From: Halobacteriales archaeon QH_7_65_31
Lineage (GTDB): Archaea > Halobacteriota > Halobacteria > Halobacteriales > Haloarculaceae
Assembly: GCA_003021785.1 (NCBI GenBank)
Contig: PXQU01000015.1
Span: 1-61,334 of the forward strand
Direction: 5' to 3'
Length of the DNA: 61,334 nucleotides
Numbering within the stretch: position 1 is the stretch's first letter; every line of letters begins with the position of its first letter. This document shows, one piece after another, positions 8,847 to 17,814 of this stretch. The position numbers and the translations under genes were made by a program. The notes beneath the pieces were generated by a model. The model had not been told where the DNA came from, did not search any database, and saw nothing but the letters and a program-made list of their open reading frames with translations.

Positions 8847-9912
8847 ATGGTCCACGGCAGGGGAGCTACCGTTCCGGTCACCGCTCCGGAGCTGTCCGCT
8901 GAATCTGAGACGGACTCGCACGGATACGGTGGACAGGTCATCCACCGACCGGAGTACACCGTCGTCGTGCCGATCGTCAGCGACCTGTTCGACGACAGCC
9001 CCGGAATCAACGCTCGCCGGCTGGTTCAGACGGCAGTCCGCGATCGAGCGGGTGCGAGCGTACGCACGAGCCGACGCCGAAGAGCGAAGCGAGCAGCGGC
9101 TCCCTGACGCCGTCGCCGAGCGACGGAAGCAGCTGGCACGGATCGCGGAGGTCGCCGGGGAGATCGACCCGGACGTGTCCGTACGAGCGTCAGTGCGTGT
9201 CGTGCCCGACACGACGGAGGGGATTCTCACCGCTCTCGACAGCGACAGCCGGACGGCCGTTCTCCTCCTCCGGGAGACCGAACGCGAAGAGAGCTGGCTG
9301 TTGGGCAAGAGCACGATCGATACGGTACTCGACGAGGCCGAGTGTGACGTGTTCGTGGAGAACGTCGGCGTCCGGAACGGCGAAGACACGCTGTACGTCC
9401 CTGATACCGACGACCACACCGTCGCCCCGCTGGCTGCGTCGGAGGCGGAGACGATCGAATCGATACTCCTTCCGGTGGGCACGGGACCCCACGCCGCACT
9501 CGCCTCGGAGGCGGCTCGGGCGGTCGCTCGCGCGTTCGACGCGTCGGTCACGGTGTTACACGTCGTCTCACCCGACGCCTCCGGAAAGGAGCGGAGCGAC
9601 GCGAGAGACCTGCTGACGTTCGCGGAGTACGTTCTCGGGTCCGAGGTGGACGCAGCGACCGAACTCCGCGCGGCCTCGGACCCGACCGCCGCCATCATCG
9701 ACGCGGCCCGGAAGCACGACCTCACGTCGATCGGATCACCGGAACGGAAGTTCGAACTGCGCGATCTGGTGTTCGATCCGGTACAGGAGGCCCTCGTCGG
9801 GCAGAACGACGTTAGCGTCCTGATGGGACGTGACGCCGACCAGACGACGCGCTCGCTCTACTACCAGTACTCGCGGGCGATGGGAGAGTCAGACGCGGAC
9901 GACTCCGAGTGA
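8847..9912 (+). pseudogene. Double UspA-domain universal stress protein, frameshifted
   Basis: Two frames together make one protein. From ATG 8847 the first frame reads a Usp first strand (YTVVVPIVSDLFDD) and NARRLVQTA, then degenerates and stops at 9107. The next frame continues smoothly as SAIERVRAYARADAEERSE and on through a second Usp domain (SILLPVGTG, VTVLHVVSP) to a stop at 9912. Removing a single base, the G at about 9036, restores RLVQTASAIER. The downstream 290 codons show no decay, so this is a recent mutation, a sequence error or, less likely, recoding. Usp partners of Trk bind ATP and modulate transport. It lies between trkA2 and trkH2. Confidence 0.75.
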
Positions 9913-10048
9913 ACCACCGCAGTACGGGGTGTCGGGGGTAAGCTTCGAATATCATAAATGGGCCTGTCTCAAACGCTGGTTCTGTGCTGCTACCGAATCG
10001 GAGGGTGAGCCGACAGACCACTGCCCGTGACCCCGTCGCCGCGTGGCT

Positions 10049-11605
10049 ATGCTGAGGGTCAACACGGATACAGTCGCCCGCGATGTCGGTCGGATCGTGC
10101 AGGCCGTCTCGCTCATGATGGTCGTCTCGACCGTTATCGCGGCCCTCAACGGAGAGTTCTACACGATTCCCGCCTTCGGCGTCTCCGCGCTCGTCATGGC
10201 AGGGATCGGGACGGGACTGGTCCGACAGTACCGGGGTGCGGCTCCCCCGGAGAAGCGCGACGCGATGGTCACTGCGGCGACGGCGTGGGCCGTCGTCGGC
10301 GCTCTCGGCGGACTGCCGTTCCTGTTCATCGCTTGGACGATCCAGCTTGATCCGTTCCCGGTCTGGGCGAACACCCCGGCGATGGACGCGACCACGGCGG
10401 TCTTCCTCTCGCCGCTCGATGCGGTGTTCGAGAGCATGAGCGGGTTCACCGGAACCGGGCTCACCGTGGCGACCGTCGAGGAGAAGCTCCCGCGGGCGCT
10501 CCACTGGTGGCGGTCGTTCATCGAGTGGGTCGGCGGCGTCGGAGTGATCGTCCTGACCGTGGCCATCCTCCGACGGGGCGGCGGGAGCAGCGGATCGTAC
10601 ACGCTCTACGAGAGCGAGGCGCGCTCGGAGAAGATTCACCCGAGCATCGTGACGACGGTTCGCGAGATCTGGAAGATCTTCGTCGGCCTGACCATCGGCT
10701 CGATCGTGTTATTCCTCCTCGTCGGTATGCCGCTGTGGGACGCGATCAACCACGGCATGACCGGCATCGCCACCGGCGGCTTCTCCGTCCACGCGGCGTC
10801 GATCGGCCACTACGACAGCCCGCTGATCGAGTACGCGACCGTGCCGGTGATGGTCGCGGGGAGTATCGCGTTCCCCGTCCACTACCTGATCGCCAAGGGG
10901 AAGCTGCGGAACTTCTACACGGATCTACAGACGCGGTGGGTGTTCATCTGGTTCGCGATCGGATCGATCGCGTTGACCGCGATACTGTACGCGAACGGCC
11001 AGTACGCGACGTTCGAGGAGACCTTCCGCGTGAGCCTGTTCCAGTTCGTCTCCGCCACGTCGAACACCGGCTTCGGAAGTGCGACGATCGGCGAGGGCAC
11101 GGGACAGGTCTGGAGCGCCGGCGCGACCCTGTTGGCGTGTCTGGGGATGCTCACGGGCGCAGCGGCCGGATCGACGGTGAGCGGGCTCAAGCTGATCCGC
11201 GTGCTGACGCTCATCAAAGGAACGGTCTGGCAGATCCGGGACGTGTTCCAGCCGGACTCCGCGGTTCGGTATCTGCAGCTCGGCGAGCGGAAACTGAACG
11301 AGACACAGGCCCAACGCGAGTACACCGAGGCGACGGTCGTCTTCCTCCTCTGGATCACGTTCCTGGCGATCGGCGTCGCCGTGCTCCTGCGCGTCCTCTC
11401 GCCGGCACATCCGATCGAGTACGTCATCTTCGACGTGATGAGCGCCCAGAGCAACGTCGGGCTGGACTCCGGGATCACCGGAGCGACGATGCCCGACACC
11501 GCCAAGATGATGCTGATCGTCAACATGTGGGTCGGTCGCCTCGAAATCATCCCCATCGCGGTGCTGCTCGGTGCGGTGTTCCAGCGGCTCGATCTCTACC
11601 GCTGA
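10049..11605 (+). CDS. trkH: TrkH-family K+ transporter, membrane subunit (copy 2)
   Basis: This 518-residue paralogue of the 6435 gene has the four filter motifs SMSGFTGTGL, GMTGIATGGF, SATSNTGFGS and SAQSNVGLDS, all keeping the K+-coordinating Gly. The ATG at 10049 is preferred; an in-frame GTG lies two codons upstream. It starts about 135 bases after usp and may have its own promoter. The filter neighbourhoods differ from copy 1 (FTGTG versus YTTTG), which may mean a different affinity or K+/Na+ selectivity. Confidence 0.92.
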   Translation: MLRVNTDTVARDVGRIVQAVSLMMVVSTVIAALNGEFYTIPAFGVSALVMAGIGTGLVRQYRGAAPPEKRDAMVTAATAWAVVGALGGLPFLFIAWTIQLDPFPVWANTPAMDATTAVFLSPLDAVFESMSGFTGTGLTVATVEEKLPRALHWWRSFIEWVGGVGVIVLTVAILRRGGGSSGSYTLYESEARSEKIHPSIVTTVREIWKIFVGLTIGSIVLFLLVGMPLWDAINHGMTGIATGGFSVHAASIGHYDSPLIEYATVPVMVAGSIAFPVHYLIAKGKLRNFYTDLQTRWVFIWFAIGSIALTAILYANGQYATFEETFRVSLFQFVSATSNTGFGSATIGEGTGQVWSAGATLLACLGMLTGAAAGSTVSGLKLIRVLTLIKGTVWQIRDVFQPDSAVRYLQLGERKLNETQAQREYTEATVVFLLWITFLAIGVAVLLRVLSPAHPIEYVIFDVMSAQSNVGLDSGITGATMPDTAKMMLIVNMWVGRLEIIPIAVLLGAVFQRLDLYR

Positions 11606-11748
11606 GGGTCGCGTCCGCGCTCGGCGTCGACGGCCGTTCAGCCGATCTCGACCCGCACGATGAATCCGAGATCGACGACTCCCTTGTCCGCCTCTAGATC
11701 GAGCGCGTCCCCGATCGCTCGAACTCGTACGTCGTTCGGAGCCGAGCC

Positions 11749-12207
11749 TCACTCGAACTCCGGGAGGTCATCCGGCGGCTCGAACGAGGACTCCCAGTCG
11801 ATGTACTCTGTCTTCAACACGTCACAGACCAGCTGGCCGAACTCCGTCAGCCCGGCGTTGATCCGCGAGACGCGCGACCACGACGCCAGCTCCGGGTGTA
11901 GCTCTCGTTCCCGCCAGTCTTCCGGCAGCCCGGGGGCGTGATAGCCGACTCTGTCGGCGAAGTCGTCCCAGAAGAAGTCGAACTCGCCCGTCAGCCCGAG
12001 GTCGCGAACGATCGCCCACTCCGGCTCCTCGACCGGCGTGTCCGTCGCCCACTGCTCGAAGGCCTCGGTCCACGCGCCCTCGCGGAGCAGCTCCTGTAGC
12101 TCCTCGCGGCGGTACTCGTCGCTCTGCGGATCGGTGTCGTCGTAGCTCCCGGCGTCCGCGCCGACGGCGAGCTCGGGAACCGGTGGCGGCGACACGTCGA
12201 GGGTCAT
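11749..12207 (-). CDS. Haloarchaeal hypothetical protein
   Basis: This is a 152-residue, strongly acidic soluble protein rich in Trp, Phe, Asp and Glu, with no membrane segment, cysteine cluster or recognisable domain. The frame has typical haloarchaeal codon use and a clean ATG, so I take it as real. It is followed by the thioesterase gene on the same strand, 40 bases upstream in transcription order, and the two may be co-transcribed. I do not recognise a function. Confidence 0.65.
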   Translation of the reverse strand: MTLDVSPPPVPELAVGADAGSYDDTDPQSDEYRREELQELLREGAWTEAFEQWATDTPVEEPEWAIVRDLGLTGEFDFFWDDFADRVGYHAPGLPEDWRERELHPELASWSRVSRINAGLTEFGQLVCDVLKTEYIDWESSFEPPDDLPEFE

Positions 12208-12247
12208 ACCGGTCGTACGACCCCTGCAGCCAAAACCGTCGGGATGC

Positions 12248-12730
12248 TCACTCGTCGTCGAGCTTCGACGAGATATCCGCGAGCTGCTCGCGGCGCTGGT
12301 TCAGCGCGCGCTCGCGCAGCGCCTCCTCGTTCGGCGTCTCACAGACGAGCTCCGGTACGGCTGTCGGAGCGCCGTCGTCGTCGAGCGCGACGAAGGTCAA
12401 GAACGATGTCGTGGTGGCGCGTGACTCGCCGACGCGGGGGTCTTCTGCGCGCACGTCGACCCGCACGTCGACGCTCGTCTCACCGGCGTTGAAGACGTAC
12501 CCCTCGATGACGGCCACCTCGCCGAGATCGATCGGTGAGAGGAAATCGACGTGATCGATCGAGGCGGTGACACACTGGTTGCCGGCAAACCGCATCGCTG
12601 CGACCGCACCGCAGATATCCATCCAGTGTAGCACCGCCCCACCGAGCGCGCGCCCGAGGTTGTTCGTGTCGTCCGGCAACAGCAGCTCCGTCATCTCCGT
12701 GAAAGAGTCGGTGAGCCGAGTGTCGTCCAT
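12248..12730 (-). CDS. Acyl-CoA thioesterase, hotdog fold (YciA/BACH type)
   Basis: The 160-residue protein has the hotdog thioesterase pattern: the NNLGRALGGAVLHWMD segment with the central helix, then VTASIDHVDFLSPIDLGE, and a strand AVIEGYVFNAGETSVDV. YciA/BACH enzymes hydrolyse medium- to long-chain acyl-CoA as oligomers. In archaea with isoprenoid lipids the substrate could be a CoA ester from catabolism. Its start lies about 120 bases from the divergent TraB gene. Confidence 0.85.
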   Translation of the reverse strand: MDDTRLTDSFTEMTELLLPDDTNNLGRALGGAVLHWMDICGAVAAMRFAGNQCVTASIDHVDFLSPIDLGEVAVIEGYVFNAGETSVDVRVDVRAEDPRVGESRATTTSFLTFVALDDDGAPTAVPELVCETPNEEALRERALNQRREQLADISSKLDDE

Positions 12731-12851
12731 ACCGTGTCGTCGTTCCCACTGGGAAAGGCGGTTGTGGTCTCTGCCGGATCGGCCCGCAGCGATCGTCGTC
12801 CGTCGAGCACAGCCCGACAGCTACAAACGCCCGGCGGCGAACAGTGTCTCA

Positions 12852-14354
12852 ATGAGCGAGGAGCCGCCCGCCGGGGAGGGTGCGGTTCGACTGGTCGGAA
12901 CTGCCCACGTCTCCGCCGACAGCGTCGACGAGGTCGAGCGCGTCATCGAGACCGAACGACCGGACGTGGTCGCCGTCGAACTTGATGACGGTCGCTACCG
13001 GCAGATGAAAGGCGACACGCCGGAGGACCTCGACACCGCGGATCTCCTCCGTGGCAACACGGTCTTCCAGTTCCTCGCGTACTGGCTCCTCTCGTACGTG
13101 CAGGCGCAGCTCGGCGACGAGTTCGACATCACGCCCGGTGCGGATATGCTCGCCGGCGTCGAGACCGCAGAGCGGCTCGGCATCGACGTCGCCCTCGTCG
13201 ACCGCGATATTCAGATGACCGTGCAGCGGTTCTGGGCGCGGCTGTCGAGCGTCGAGAAGCTGAAGCTCGTCGGCTCGCTCGCGCTCGGAGCAGGTGACCC
13301 CATCGCCGTCGGACTCGGAGTAGGCGGTGCGCTCGGACTCGTCCTCGCGCTCCCCGTCGTTGCGTTCGCCGGCCCGGTCTTGGCTCCGGCGAGCATCGCT
13401 CTCCCGACGATACTCCTGCTCGCCGTCGATTTCGTCTTCGTCACTGCCCTCATTGGCGGGGGCATCGGACTGCTGCTCGTCGCGCTGTTCGTTCTCACCG
13501 CGCCCGACGACGACGAGATCGAGGAGTTCGATATCTCTGAGCTTACCGACACGGACGTCGTCTCGGCGATGATGGAGGAGTTCCGGCAGTTCTCACCCGG
13601 CGGTGCGGAGGCGCTCATCGACGAGCGTGACGCCTTCATCGCCCATCGGCTCGTCGCCCTCCGTGAGTCGGGCAAGGAGGTCGTCGCCGTCGTCGGAGCC
13701 GGCCACCGAGCGGGGATTCAGTCGTATCTCGACGCCCCCGAGACGCTCCCGCCACACGACTCACTGGTCGGCACACAGGAGTCCGGCTTCTCCGTCTACA
13801 AGCTGTTCGGCTATCTGTTCACGCTCGGCTTTCTGGTCTTCTTCGTCCTCCTCGTAATCGCGACGATCACTGGTGTCGAGGGGGCCTCAGGCGAGTTCCT
13901 GCTCCGTGTCTTCGGCGCGTGGTTCCTCGTCAACGCCGTCTTCGCCACCCTCCTCGCGAAGCTCGGGGGCGCACACTGGACGTCTGCGGCGACCGGCGGT
14001 GCGGTCGCGTGGCTCACGTCGATCAACCCGCTGCTCGCGCCCGGCTGGTTCGCCGGCTACGTCGAGCTTCGCTACCTGAACGTGAACGTCGGCGACATCT
14101 CGACGCTGAACGAGCTGGCGGGCAACGAGGAGCTGCCGATCCGGACGCTCGTCGGCAGGATGCGACGCGTACCGCTGTTCCGGCTCATCGCCGTCGTCGC
14201 GCTGACGAACGTCGGCTCCTTCGTCGGGACGATCGTCTTCGGGACCGTCTTCATCCGCTATCTGTTCGCCGGTCTCGGCGGCCCAGAGGGGGTGATACGG
14301 CTGATGAGACAGGCGGTCCAGAACAGCATCGACATCATCATCGGGCTGGTATGA
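12852..14354 (+). CDS. TraB/GumN-family membrane protein
   Basis: The 500-residue protein opens with the TraB motif LVGTAHVSADS (GTAH at 16-19), followed by VVAVELDDGRY. A second conserved motif, VVAVVGAGHRAGI, closes the soluble domain. Hydrophobic segments lie in the middle and in the C-terminal third. The fold is of the TIKI/TraB/EreA/ChaN superfamily, whose members are metal-dependent proteases or hydrolases; the archaeal members have no proven substrate. It overlaps the next gene, a membrane protease, by an ATGA quartet, so the two are translationally coupled. The ATG at 12852 puts the GTxH motif at the usual distance. Confidence 0.85.
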   Translation: MSEEPPAGEGAVRLVGTAHVSADSVDEVERVIETERPDVVAVELDDGRYRQMKGDTPEDLDTADLLRGNTVFQFLAYWLLSYVQAQLGDEFDITPGADMLAGVETAERLGIDVALVDRDIQMTVQRFWARLSSVEKLKLVGSLALGAGDPIAVGLGVGGALGLVLALPVVAFAGPVLAPASIALPTILLLAVDFVFVTALIGGGIGLLLVALFVLTAPDDDEIEEFDISELTDTDVVSAMMEEFRQFSPGGAEALIDERDAFIAHRLVALRESGKEVVAVVGAGHRAGIQSYLDAPETLPPHDSLVGTQESGFSVYKLFGYLFTLGFLVFFVLLVIATITGVEGASGEFLLRVFGAWFLVNAVFATLLAKLGGAHWTSAATGGAVAWLTSINPLLAPGWFAGYVELRYLNVNVGDISTLNELAGNEELPIRTLVGRMRRVPLFRLIAVVALTNVGSFVGTIVFGTVFIRYLFAGLGGPEGVIRLMRQAVQNSIDIIIGLV

Positions 14355-14977
14355 ACGTCCAGTTTTACCCCGGCGAGCGACGGGACTTCCTCGCCGCGTG
14401 GGGACTGCTGTCGATCGCGTTCACCTTCTTCATCGTCCGGGTGGGGCCGTACACGCTCATCCCGCGACCGACGGTCTCGATACCGTATCTGACGGCCGTG
14501 TTCGGCGCGACGATGGCGACCGTCGGCGTCGGCTTCCTCGCACACGAGCTGGCACACAAGCTCGTCGCCGTCCGATTCGGGCAGACGGCCGTCTTTCGTG
14601 CCGACTACACGATGTTAGGACTCGCCGTCGTCGGCGGACTGGCGGGGTTCCTCTTTGCCGCGCCCGGAGCCGTCCATCACCGCGGTCGCATCACGCCTCG
14701 CGAGCACGGACTCATCGCGGTCGCTGGGCCGGCGATCAATCTCGCACTCGTCGCGCTGTTTCTCCCGTTTCTCCTGCTCGGCGGGTTCATCGGTGTGACG
14801 GCGCAGTTGGGGGTCACGGTCAACGGGCTGCTGGCCGGGTTCAACATGATCCCGTTCGGCCCGCTCGACGGCGCGACCGTCCGCAAACAGTGGCGAACGG
14901 TCGAGTTCGCGGCGGCGTTCCTCCTCTGTGCCGGCGTCGCGGTCGCGACCCTGCTGTTCGTCGGCTTCCCCTTCTGA
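14351..14977 (+). CDS. Site-2-type membrane metalloprotease (M50)
   Basis: This 208-residue integral membrane protein carries the zinc motif H-E-L-A-H at 65-69 inside a helix, and a second motif NMIPFGPLDG near the end supplying the third ligand (Asp). That is the minimal six-helix S2P core. S2P proteases cut transmembrane helices during regulated intramembrane proteolysis. There is no PDZ or CBS appendage. It starts inside the stop codon of the TraB-family gene, which points to joint function. Confidence 0.88.
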   Translation: MNVQFYPGERRDFLAAWGLLSIAFTFFIVRVGPYTLIPRPTVSIPYLTAVFGATMATVGVGFLAHELAHKLVAVRFGQTAVFRADYTMLGLAVVGGLAGFLFAAPGAVHHRGRITPREHGLIAVAGPAINLALVALFLPFLLLGGFIGVTAQLGVTVNGLLAGFNMIPFGPLDGATVRKQWRTVEFAAAFLLCAGVAVATLLFVGFPF

Positions 14978-15020
14978 CCGGGACCGCAACCACTTTGCGC
15001 CGGTCGTGACGACTACGCGT

Positions 15021-16010
15021 ATGACAGAGGCGGGCGACGACGACAGCGAGGAACTCACGTACGCCGAGTCGGGCGTCGATATCGCGGCGAGCGAGGCGGC
15101 GACGGCCGCGCTCGTCGGTGCGGTCGGTGAGTTCGAGGGGGACTACGCCGGAATGGTCCCCGTCGGCGACGACCGGTATCTCGCGCTCGCGACCGACGGC
15201 GTCGGGACGAAGCTCCTCGTAGCCGAGGCCCTCGGTGACTACTCGACGGTCGGTATCGACTGTATCGCCATGAACGTGAACGACCTCGTGGCCGCGGGAG
15301 CCACGCCGGTCGCGTTCGTCGATTACCTCGCGGTCGACGAACCGGACGAGGGGTTCACCGCGCAGATCGGTGCGGGGCTCGACGAGGGGGCACGCCGGGC
15401 GGAGATCGCGCTCGTCGGCGGCGAGACGGCCGTGATGCCGGAGGTCGTGAAGGGGCTGGACCTCGCTGGAACCTGTGCCGGTCTCGCGACCGACGCGGAG
15501 CTGTTCGACGGGGACGCGCAGGTGGGTGACGCGCTCGTCGGCTGGCCGTCCTCGGGTATCCACTCGAACGGACTCACCCTCGCACGAGCGGCAGTGACGC
15601 GCGACGGCGGGGGCTACGACGACCCGTTCCCGTCTGAGGGATACGACACCGTCGGCGAGGCGTTGCTGGAGCCGACGCGCATCTACACTGATCTCTTGGC
15701 TCCCCTCCGCGACGCCGAGACGCACGCCTGTGCGCATCTCACCGGCGGCGGCTGGCGGAACCTCTCCCGGATGGGCGACCGCGCCTACGTAGTGACCGAC
15801 CCGTTCGACCCACAGCCGGTGTTCGAGTTCGTCCAAGAGCGAGGGTCGGTGAGCGACGCAGAGATGCACCGCACGTTCAACATGGGGACCGGCTTCGTCG
15901 CGGCGCTGCCGGAGGACGACGCAGAACGGGTCGTCGCTGAAACCGACGGCCGAGTCATGGGGACCGTCCGGGCGGGCGACCGCGTCGAGATCCGGGGGCT
16001 CTCGCTGTAG
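15021..16010 (+). CDS. purM: Phosphoribosylformylglycinamidine cyclo-ligase (AIR synthase)
   Basis: The 329-residue protein matches PurM across its length: LTYAESGVDI at the N-terminus, ATDGVGTKLLVAEALG, the nucleotide-binding CIAMNVNDLVAAGATP, and the late HLTGGGWRNLSRM and FNMGTGFV. It makes AIR from FGAM using ATP in purine biosynthesis. The ATG at 15021 directly precedes an acidic halophilic tail. It is followed 34 bases later by the CMP-kinase-like gene, perhaps one nucleotide operon. Confidence 0.92.
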   Translation: MTEAGDDDSEELTYAESGVDIAASEAATAALVGAVGEFEGDYAGMVPVGDDRYLALATDGVGTKLLVAEALGDYSTVGIDCIAMNVNDLVAAGATPVAFVDYLAVDEPDEGFTAQIGAGLDEGARRAEIALVGGETAVMPEVVKGLDLAGTCAGLATDAELFDGDAQVGDALVGWPSSGIHSNGLTLARAAVTRDGGGYDDPFPSEGYDTVGEALLEPTRIYTDLLAPLRDAETHACAHLTGGGWRNLSRMGDRAYVVTDPFDPQPVFEFVQERGSVSDAEMHRTFNMGTGFVAALPEDDAERVVAETDGRVMGTVRAGDRVEIRGLSL

Positions 16011-16044
16011 GGAGCGTTTTGTGATCGGGGCGTCATTGACGCGT

Positions 16045-16656
16045 ATGGCAATCGCCGATACGGCAGAGCAGGTGAGCGAGCAGAATCTATTTATTACGGT
16101 TTCCGGGTCCCCGGGATCGGGGGTGACGACACTGTGTCGGGGGCTCGCCGACGCGCTCGGCTGTGGCTACGTCTCCGGGGGCGAGCTGTTCCGCGAGGTC
16201 GCCGAAGAGCGCGGGCTGAGTCTCTCACAGCTCACCGCACGGGCCGGTGAATCGGAGGAACTCGACCGCGAACTCGACCAGCGGCTCCGCACGATCGCGG
16301 AGACGTGGGGGACGGCCAACAAGGGGTTCATCCTCGAATCCCGGCTCGCCGGCTGGCTCGCGGGCAACCGCGCGGATCTCCGGATCTGGCTCGACGCGCC
16401 CGAGGAGGTCCGTCTCGACCGCACGGCAGACCGCGAGGAGATGGCCGCCGAGATGCAGGTCCGCGAGGCGGTCGATGCGGCCCGCTACGACTCCTACTAC
16501 GGAATCGACATCGACGACCGCTCTATCTACGATCTCGCGCTCAACAGCGCACGCTGGGGGGAGTCAGCACTGGTCGATTTTGTCCTGAACGCGATTCGCG
16601 CGTACGATCCCATCGCCGACGAGGGCGAGTTCGTCGTCCCGGCGTTCGAGCCTTAG
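16045..16656 (+). CDS. Cytidylate-kinase-like P-loop protein with Lys-less Walker A
   Basis: The 203-residue protein is laid out like an archaeal CMP kinase: ITVSGSPGSG loop, a substrate-binding region (GCGYVSGGELFREVA), FILESRLAGWL, a lid segment WLDAPEEVRLDRTADRE, and a C-terminal DIDDRSIYDLALNSARWG. The Walker A reads G-S-P-G-S-G-V-T, so Val27 stands where the catalytic Lys should be. It may be a non-catalytic paralogue or one with altered nucleotide use; I would not assume CMP kinase activity. It overlaps the convergent regulator gene by 4 bases. Confidence 0.75.
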   Translation: MAIADTAEQVSEQNLFITVSGSPGSGVTTLCRGLADALGCGYVSGGELFREVAEERGLSLSQLTARAGESEELDRELDQRLRTIAETWGTANKGFILESRLAGWLAGNRADLRIWLDAPEEVRLDRTADREEMAAEMQVREAVDAARYDSYYGIDIDDRSIYDLALNSARWGESALVDFVLNAIRAYDPIADEGEFVVPAFEP

Positions 16657-17192
16657 GAGAGCCGCGAGGCGACATCTGCCTCGGTGATAATACCGACCGC
16701 CTCGCCGCTTTCGGTCACCATTACCGCCTTGTAGTACTCCAGCAGGTGACGGACCTCGTCGATGTTAGCCGCGGCGGCGACCGTCGGAAACGACTCGCTC
16801 ATATGCTCCGAGACGGGCTGTTCGCGGGCCTCCTCCCCGAGCTCGACGAGATCGGACTCGGAGATGGAGCCGACCGGTCGGTCGTGTTCGAGGACGGGGA
16901 GCTGTGAGTACGCGTCAGCGTCCATCACCTGTGCGGCCTCGCGCACGGCGTCGTCGGGGGAGACGCTCACGACCGCCTCGTGCATCAGGTCATGCGCCTT
17001 CAGTACGTCGTCTTCTGTCTCTTCGAGTGCGGTGACGATGCGCCGGAGCGTCGAGAGCCGCGGATCTACGTCGCCGCCCTCGATACGCGCGATGAGCGGC
17101 TGTGACACCTCGGCGCGCTCCGCGAGCGTGCTCTGGGTCAGCTCCAGTGATTTCCGCTTCTCTCGGAGGTCAGCCGGCGTCGGTAGCTCCAT
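16653..17192 (-). CDS. XRE-type HTH regulator with paired CBS domains
   Basis: The 179-residue protein has an XRE helix-turn-helix at about 8-55 (LREKRKSLELTQSTLAERAEVS, followed by PLIARIEGG). Two CBS motifs follow, at about 67-120 (MHEAVVSVSPDDAVREA) and 125-178 (FPTVAAAANIDEV, GIITEADV). CBS pairs bind adenosyl nucleotides, so this is likely an energy- or nucleotide-sensing transcription factor. It is convergent with, and overlaps, the CMP-kinase-like gene. Its start lies 43 bases from the preceding minus-strand region across a short AT-rich gap (17193-17230). Confidence 0.88.
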   Translation of the reverse strand: MELPTPADLREKRKSLELTQSTLAERAEVSQPLIARIEGGDVDPRLSTLRRIVTALEETEDDVLKAHDLMHEAVVSVSPDDAVREAAQVMDADAYSQLPVLEHDRPVGSISESDLVELGEEAREQPVSEHMSESFPTVAAAANIDEVRHLLEYYKAVMVTESGEAVGIITEADVASRLS

Positions 17193-17234
17193 ACGCCTGA
17201 TGATTGATGGTTATACGTAAAACTAAGGGTAATC

Positions 17235-17591
17235 CTACTCCGCTTCCACGTCCATCTCCATCGTGTCGATCACCTTCAGCGGGACGTCGCGGAGCGCGCC
17301 GCCGATCTCCTTCTTGGCGACGCGCTGGCCGTGCTGTTCGGACTCGACGTTGAACACCTTCATCTCCATCTGCACGCCGACGAGCGCGGTGTCGGCGGCG
17401 ACGAAGACGGAGTCGAACGGCTCGCCGCAGGCGGGACACGGCGTCGCGCCGATTCCGACCTCGACGTAGTCCATGTCGGCCTCGTTGAGCCGTTTGCCCG
17501 CCTCGCTGACCGCGACACCGATCGCGTCGTCGACCTCCTCGACGTCTCGCACCAACCACGCGGCCTCCATCGCGACTAAGTAATCCGTCAT
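17235..17591 (-). CDS. DUF555 family protein (UPF0212)
   Basis: This 118-residue protein corresponds to the archaeal DUF555 family: MTDYLVAMEAAWLVRDV at the start, a C-P-A-C-G-E-P-F motif at about 52-59 that could bind one metal or form a redox pair, and a C-terminal LKVIDTMEMDVEAE. The biochemical role is unknown. It is divergent from the proteasome beta gene, with about 220 bases between them. Confidence 0.85.
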   Translation of the reverse strand: MTDYLVAMEAAWLVRDVEEVDDAIGVAVSEAGKRLNEADMDYVEVGIGATPCPACGEPFDSVFVAADTALVGVQMEMKVFNVESEQHGQRVAKKEIGGALRDVPLKVIDTMEMDVEAE

Positions 17592-17784
17592 ACCTCCCCT
17601 CTCTCGCCGGTGAACTTGACAGTACGGAATCCAGCCTCGCGCGCTCGCCGCCGAGCGCGTCCGTCCGAGCGCGACCGCCTCGGAAGATGTCCTCGTCGCG
17701 GTGACGGCACGGACTCGTTTCCAACACCGGCCCGACCTCCCGAGACGATGTCGAACCGACGCTCGCAGCGATCGAAGGGTGGCG

Positions 17785-17790
17785 TTTATC
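17785..17790 (+). promoter_or_regulatory. TATA element of psmB
   Basis: TTTATC centred about 28 bases before the psmB ATG at 17815, the distance expected for the near-leaderless transcripts usual in haloarchaea. It supports the chosen ATG over the longer frame from 17701. Confidence 0.5.
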
Positions 17791-17814
17791 ACTCCGCCGA
17801 CCGAACGGTTATCA

